A stretch of 64,000 bases of DNA from JAAYCI01 sp964370445 (GTDB lineage: Bacteria > Bacillota > Clostridia > Oscillospirales > Ruminococcaceae): positions 1 through 64,000 of the forward strand of contig CAYJJK010000002.1 in NCBI GenBank assembly GCA_964370445.1, written 5' to 3'. Shown piece after piece: positions 59,871 to 64,000 of this stretch. The stretch's first letter is position 1. Every line of letters starts with the position of its first letter. The notes beneath the pieces are model-generated. The model was not told the DNA's origin. It saw only the letters and a list, made by a program, of their open reading frames with translations, and did not search any database. Made by a program: the position numbers and the translations under genes.

Positions 59871-60611
59871 ATGGATCAATTGAGCATCAAGCAAGTGGAA
59901 AACTCTCAACTTTCTCACCGCACTAAAATGGCCTTGCTCGATCTAATACGAGATGAAAAAAATGCAAATCAGCCATTTAAATTACCCAATGAAGGCGAAC
60001 TATCTCAGCGCCTTGGTGTAAGCCGCAATGTGTTGCGTGATGCACTGATGAGCCTTGAAGAAATGGGTGTTGTAACAAGAAGGCGAAGCAAGGGCACCAT
60101 AGCAAGCCCACAGTTGGCCTGTGCAACAGGCCGGCTAGACACATATCCCGAACTGCTTACAATGATCAGCGACGCCGGGTACCCCGCCCGTTCCGAAACC
60201 GTGCGCATGGGCTATGTATTTGAAAAAGAATCTGCATTTGAAAACGATGACATGTATTTGAACGTAGAAAAATTGTTTTTCGCCGGAAACATCCCCGTTG
60301 CCTACTGCATAGATCACATGCCCAGCTCGTTTACCCAAGGTGCCGGCGACGACATTATGGAATTGCGTAATCTTACTCATTACGAGTTTTTGGAAAAGCG
60401 ATGTAATACCTCCTTGGCCTACACCATGGTAAATGTAAACGCTGTGGTGCCACAGCCCTGGCTATGTGAACTGCTCAAGCCAAACCCAGAGGAAGCCGTT
60501 TTATTTTTAGATGATTACGCCTACAACTACGATCATGCTATCATCGTACATTCTCATATTTATTTACGAAACAATATTTTACAACCAAAGTTCCTGCGTA
60601 AAAGTTGGTAA
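59871..60611 (+). CDS. GntR-family regulator with UTRA domain (HutC type)
   Basis: Predicted 246-residue regulator. GntR winged helix at about residues 12-80 (LIRDEKNANQPFKLPNEGELSQRLGVSRNVLRDALMSLEEMGVVTRRRSKGT), then a UTRA ligand-binding domain (VEKLFFAGNIPVAYCIDHMP). GAGAGGGGATAA precedes the ATG. It is divergent from the nucleoside-type ABC operon and is its probable local regulator; the effector is unknown. Confidence 0.85.
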   Translation: MDQLSIKQVENSQLSHRTKMALLDLIRDEKNANQPFKLPNEGELSQRLGVSRNVLRDALMSLEEMGVVTRRRSKGTIASPQLACATGRLDTYPELLTMISDAGYPARSETVRMGYVFEKESAFENDDMYLNVEKLFFAGNIPVAYCIDHMPSSFTQGAGDDIMELRNLTHYEFLEKRCNTSLAYTMVNVNAVVPQPWLCELLKPNPEEAVLFLDDYAYNYDHAIIVHSHIYLRNNILQPKFLRKSW

Positions 60612-60824
60612 TGTTTTGTACAAAGGATACTTCTGCTGCACATACTAACAAATCAAAAACCATGGGTTTACTTTGTTCTACCACGCACCAGCTTGTATGC
60701 GTATGCTGTAAGACCTTTTGATGGCTTACACCTTGCACATAGGCAACAATTTATAACCCACCCATTTTATAACCCACCCATTAAAATAAGTACATAGAGT
60801 ACTATAGTTTGATCAGTTTTATAC
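60612..60824. other. Intergenic region with a short direct repeat
   Basis: A 17-base segment (TTTATAACCCACCCAT) is repeated twice in tandem at about 60750-60782. No gene. Confidence 0.5.
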
Positions 60825-60853
60825 TTGTGAATTATTTGTGAAACTGCTATACT
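60825..60853 (+). promoter_or_regulatory. Promoter of the chemotaxis receptor
   Basis: TTGTGA, 17-base spacer, TATACT. Confidence 0.6.
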
Positions 60854-60921
60854 AAATGTAAGTAAAGCCTGTTTTGGGCTAGCTCATCACAATATCTGTT
60901 AGGGAACAGAGGAGGCATATG

Positions 60922-62982
60922 ATGAAATCCATCAAATCAAAAATTTTGGCACTGTCTTTATCTCTACTGCTCATCAGTATTATTGTCATCAGCAGCATTT
61001 CCATTTTCAGTACCTATCTTAGCACCATGACAGCTTTAGAAGAATCCATGAGAGGCACCATCGACGCCGCTTCTGATATGATGGATGTTCAGCTGAACGC
61101 CTATGTAAGCATGGCAAAACAATTTGCCAGCGACCCCGTTTTAACACAAGAAATCCCCGCCGAAGGCGAAGAGAATGCCGCCGGGCAAACACGCACTGAA
61201 GTGGTCAATGAAATGGCTGCACACTTTGAAGAAATTATGGCTTTGCACGGATATGACGCCATGCAAGTTTTTGATGAAAACGGCATAGCCGCTACCCTTG
61301 GCGCAGATTATTCTGCCGATCCACTTTTTACCTACCCAAAAGAAACAGGTGAAGTTTATATTGCAGACCCCACTGTGAACCCGGAAAGTGGCGTCTTAAC
61401 CATGCCCATCACAGCCCCCATTATGCGAGATGGTGAGTTTGGCGGTGTGGTGCTGTATGCCATAAATCCCGAAGTTCTTTCTTCCATTGTCTCCAAATTG
61501 GCTGTAGGTGAAGGCAGCAGCACCACCATCATCGACAGCGCCGGCAACACCATTGCATACAATGATGTGCAACTGGTTTTAGACAGCTATAATCTGATTG
61601 AAGAAGCCCAAAGCGACCCATCCTTAAGTGCTCTTGCCGAGGTAGAGCGCGATTTGATGGCAGGCGGTGAAGGTTTTTCTTCGGTAACCTATGACGGCAT
61701 TGAGCAATTTGCTGCATATACCCCCATCGATAACTCCAACGGCTGGGGTATCTATATCATGACCGAACAACAAAACTACCTGTCACAGCTTGTCATTTCG
61801 GTGGTTTTCATCATCATCCTCAGCATTATAATTTTAGTTATTTCCACCATTGTCATCATCATGGTTGCTGGTAAAATCGCAAAACCGATTTCCCTTTGCG
61901 CAGACAGGCTAAGCAAAGTGGCTGAAGGCGATTTGAAGTCGCCCATGCCAAACGTCAAAAGCAATGATGAGGTGGGTGTTTTGGCCAAAGCCACTGGCAC
62001 AATTGTCAATTCCATCTCGGTGATGATTACCGATTTGGATTACAACCTAGAAGAAATGAGTGCCGGTAATTTTGCAGTAAAAAGCCGTGCCGAAGAATAT
62101 TATGTGGGCGACTTTGCCTCGCTAAAAGTATCGCTTGCCACCATTGCAAATAAGCTTTCGCAAACTTTACGTAGAATCAACGATGTATCTGACCAAGTAA
62201 ATGATGGCAACAACCAGGTTTCTATGAGTGCTCAGTCGCTCGCACATGGTTCTATCCAGCAAGCCTCGGCCGTAGAACAATTGTCTGCCACCATTGATGA
62301 AATATCCGAAAAAGTAATGGAAACCGCACAAGACTCTCAAAAAGCAAAAGTTGCTAATGATAAATCTCAAGATGCACTTACCCAAAGCAACGAGCAAATG
62401 CAACGTATGGTTGTGGCTATGGGTAACATCAACGAAAAATCTGCCGAAATTAGTAAAATCATCAAAACAATTGATGATATTGCCTTCCAAACCAACATAC
62501 TATCGCTGAATGCCGCTGTAGAAGCTGCACGCGCCGGTGCCGCCGGCAAAGGCTTTGCCGTGGTGGCAGACGAAGTGCGCAACCTCGCTACAAAATCAGC
62601 TCAATCAGCCAAAGATACTGCCTCACTGATTGAAGAAACAGTAAGCGTTGTAGAAGTGGGCAACGAGATTGCCACCTCTACCTCTGAATCTATCACTCTG
62701 GCCATCGAAAATGCAAACGAGCTTGGCTCCCTCGTGGATAGCATCGCCACAGCCTCTACCTCGCAGGCAGAAGGTGCCAAACAAATTGGCATTGGTATTG
62801 CACAAATTTCAGAGGTAGTTCAAACAAACTCCGCTACTTCAGAAGAAAGCGCCGCCATCAGCGAGGAGCTTTCCAGCCAGTCACAAATGCTGAAACAACT
62901 AATTTCCGGCTTCACCCTAAGCGATGAAACCCCTGCTATCGAAAACACAGCACCTCAGGTGCCGATGATCGAAAATCAGTAA
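60922..62982 (+). CDS. Methyl-accepting chemotaxis protein
   Basis: Predicted 686-residue transmembrane receptor. The ATG at 60922 is preferred (AGGAGG six bases upstream; the ATG three bases before is too close). Layout: first membrane segment (residues about 10-32), a periplasmic dCache-like sensor domain (to about 290), a second membrane segment (LVISVVFIIILSIIILVISTIVIIMV), HAMP (KPISLCADRLSKVAEGDL), and the cytoplasmic signalling helices with the hairpin tip FQTNILSLNAAVEAARAG. The ligand is unknown. No che genes are in the window. Confidence 0.92.
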   Translation: MKSIKSKILALSLSLLLISIIVISSISIFSTYLSTMTALEESMRGTIDAASDMMDVQLNAYVSMAKQFASDPVLTQEIPAEGEENAAGQTRTEVVNEMAAHFEEIMALHGYDAMQVFDENGIAATLGADYSADPLFTYPKETGEVYIADPTVNPESGVLTMPITAPIMRDGEFGGVVLYAINPEVLSSIVSKLAVGEGSSTTIIDSAGNTIAYNDVQLVLDSYNLIEEAQSDPSLSALAEVERDLMAGGEGFSSVTYDGIEQFAAYTPIDNSNGWGIYIMTEQQNYLSQLVISVVFIIILSIIILVISTIVIIMVAGKIAKPISLCADRLSKVAEGDLKSPMPNVKSNDEVGVLAKATGTIVNSISVMITDLDYNLEEMSAGNFAVKSRAEEYYVGDFASLKVSLATIANKLSQTLRRINDVSDQVNDGNNQVSMSAQSLAHGSIQQASAVEQLSATIDEISEKVMETAQDSQKAKVANDKSQDALTQSNEQMQRMVVAMGNINEKSAEISKIIKTIDDIAFQTNILSLNAAVEAARAGAAGKGFAVVADEVRNLATKSAQSAKDTASLIEETVSVVEVGNEIATSTSESITLAIENANELGSLVDSIATASTSQAEGAKQIGIGIAQISEVVQTNSATSEESAAISEELSSQSQMLKQLISGFTLSDETPAIENTAPQVPMIENQ

Positions 62983-62997
62983 TGTGATTGTGTGAAA

Positions 62998-63085
62998 TCG
63001 AAACACCTTGAACCCCCCTTTTCTTCGAAAGAAGAGGGGGGTTCAAGGTTGCCCCAAAAACTTTTATATGAAATCAATTCTAAAA
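62998..63085. repeat. Intergenic repeat with terminator hairpin, copy C
   Basis: Hairpin CCTTGAACCCCCCTTTTCTT / AAGAAGAGGGGGGTTCAAGG (63006-63048) then TTGCCCCAAAAACTTTTATA and TGAAATCAATTCTA. Closest to copy A. Also the terminator of the receptor gene. Confidence 0.75.
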
Positions 63086-63209
63086 ATATCACCAACGGAA
63101 ACAAGCTGTCTGTAACACATGAAAGCTGTCAAAACATAGCTTTATCAAAATCACTTTAACCCCAAAGTTTTGCTCAAGAACTTTGAATGCGTCTTCCTAT
63201 ATAGTTGTC

Positions 63210-63238
63210 TTGCCATTTTTCTTATGCTGTGATATGCT
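63210..63238 (+). promoter_or_regulatory. Promoter of the antiporter gene
   Basis: TTGCCA, 17-base spacer, TATGCT, 41 bases before the start codon. Confidence 0.5.
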
Positions 63239-63278
63239 TTTGATATGGTTTTACAGCAGTGAGGGGGAGTATAAGGAT

Positions 63279-64000
63279 ATGGAATATGTAGGTACAATTT
63301 GGGCATTATTAGCGCCGGTAATTGCCATCACGTTGGCGCTCATCACAAAAGAGGTATATTTATCTTTATTTATTGGCATTTTAACGGGTGCTGCGTTGTA
63401 CACCAATTTCTCGTTCATGGGCACAATCGAAATGGTATTCACCGTACTCATGGAACGTTTGGGAGACGCATGGAATATTGGCATACTTATATTTTTAGTA
63501 TTTTTAGGTATCATTGTAACCCTAATGAACCGCGCGGGCGGCAGTGCGGCTTACGGGCGCTTTGCCACAAAGCACATCCACTCTAAACGCGGTGCCTCTT
63601 TGGCAACATTCGGCCTAGGTTCGCTTATATTTGTAGATGATTATTTCAATTGTCTCACGGTGGGCAGCGTCATGCGCCCTGTAACAGATGAATTCAAAAT
63701 TTCTCGTGCAAAGCTAGCCTATATCATAGATTCCACGGCTGCGCCCATTTGCATCATTGCTCCAATTTCTTCTTGGGCGGCCGCAGTTACAGGATACACC
63801 TCGGGCGACGGGTTTGCATTATTTTTGCAAACCATTCCCTATAATTTGTATGCATGGTTTACATTGCTTATGGTGTTTGCCATTTCATTCACCGGACGAG
63901 ATTTTGGATTGATGAAAAAACATGAAACTGCCGCTGAAGGGGGCGATTTATTCAGCGGCAGCAACGACTATGAAACAGCCGATACACACCCTGTTTCCGA
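63279..64000 (+). CDS. nhaC: NhaC-family Na+/H+ antiporter (partial, runs off the window)
   Basis: First 240 residues of a membrane transporter. GGGGGAG lies upstream of the ATG. Seen: IWALLAPVIAITLALITKEVYLSLFIGILTGAALYT, AWNIGILIFLVFLGIIVTLMNRAGG, and the conserved LGSLIFVDDYFNCLTVGSVMRPVTDEFKISRAKLAYIIDSTAAPICIIAPISSWAA arrangement of the NhaC/DUF-type antiporters, shown here only in parts: VDDYFN and SWAA. Substrate could be Na+/H+ or an organic acid exchange, since the family is broad. The 3' end lies outside the window. Confidence 0.8.
   Translation, partial: MEYVGTIWALLAPVIAITLALITKEVYLSLFIGILTGAALYTNFSFMGTIEMVFTVLMERLGDAWNIGILIFLVFLGIIVTLMNRAGGSAAYGRFATKHIHSKRGASLATFGLGSLIFVDDYFNCLTVGSVMRPVTDEFKISRAKLAYIIDSTAAPICIIAPISSWAAAVTGYTSGDGFALFLQTIPYNLYAWFTLLMVFAISFTGRDFGLMKKHETAAEGGDLFSGSNDYETADTHPVS

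Noticed and set aside
60750..60782. Insertion-sequence end or attachment site
   Set aside because: Only a short tandem duplication of 16-17 bases, with no transposase or integrase near it.
1..64000. tRNA, rRNA or CRISPR arrays
   Set aside because: No cloverleaf-type T-loop sequences, rRNA segments or regularly spaced direct repeats were recognised by eye. A tRNA/CRISPR scan would be decisive.

Overview
The window looks like a piece of a Clostridia (Firmicutes) chromosome, probably an Oscillospiraceae/Ruminococcaceae-like gut bacterium assembled from metagenomic reads. The reasons are strong AGGAGG ribosome sites with frequent GTG and TTG starts, TTGACA/TATAAT promoters, a FabT/FabK type II fatty-acid operon with a fused AccDA, lipoproteins with a LAAC lipobox, and an intergenic repeat family. 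Four runs of 10 N (5616, 13175, 13494, 13924) are scaffold gaps. Three of them fall inside genes (guaB, the CoA-transferase B subunit, an RpiR regulator) and break the reading frame artificially.

Layout. 0.3-3 kb: two tandem-duplicated BMP-type lipoprotein binding proteins. 3.5-15 kb: mostly metabolic genes (queH, a uracil-DNA-glycosylase-fold enzyme, a structured leader or small RNA followed by guaB, cbiZ with a TIM-barrel partner, two M20 peptidases/amidohydrolases, a two-subunit CoA-transferase, an RpiR regulator, an LpdD-like protein). 15.4-30.6 kb: a PBSX-like contractile-tail phage element on the minus strand (small zinc protein, terminases, portal, connectors, sheath, tube, chaperone with frameshift extension, tape measure, baseplate, endolysin, holin). 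It is controlled by a divergent XRE repressor plus an ImmA-type protease, and it has no capsid gene. 31.8-42.5 kb: the fatty-acid synthesis operon fabT-fabH-acpP-fabK-fabD-fabG-fabF-accB-fabZ-accC-accDA. 42.7-45.2 kb: a separate mini-locus with phage scaffold and major capsid genes and a second XRE repressor. 45.4-49 kb: a 1201-residue membrane protein that resembles a P-type ATPase without its phosphorylation motif. 49-53 kb: rlmB-like, fba, ilvA and an unknown coupled gene. 53.9-55.3 kb: a secreted Ser/Thr-rich protein. 55.8-60.6 kb: BMP-family ABC transporter (two permeases, double ATPase) with a divergent GntR/UTRA regulator. 60.9-64 kb: a chemotaxis receptor and the start of an NhaC-type antiporter.

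Most interesting reading: the tail/packaging locus lacks only the capsid and scaffold, and exactly those two genes lie 13-15 kb away behind the core fatty-acid operon under a different repressor. There is no integrase, replication gene or recognisable receptor-binding fibre. The tape measure (296 residues) and sheath (about 329 residues) are very short. Together this suggests a domesticated, split, gene-transfer-agent-like particle with a miniature contractile tail. That is an inference from gene content; particle production and DNA packaging are not shown. The capsid genes also lie downstream of a strong intrinsic terminator with no evident promoter of their own, which suggests conditional read-through.
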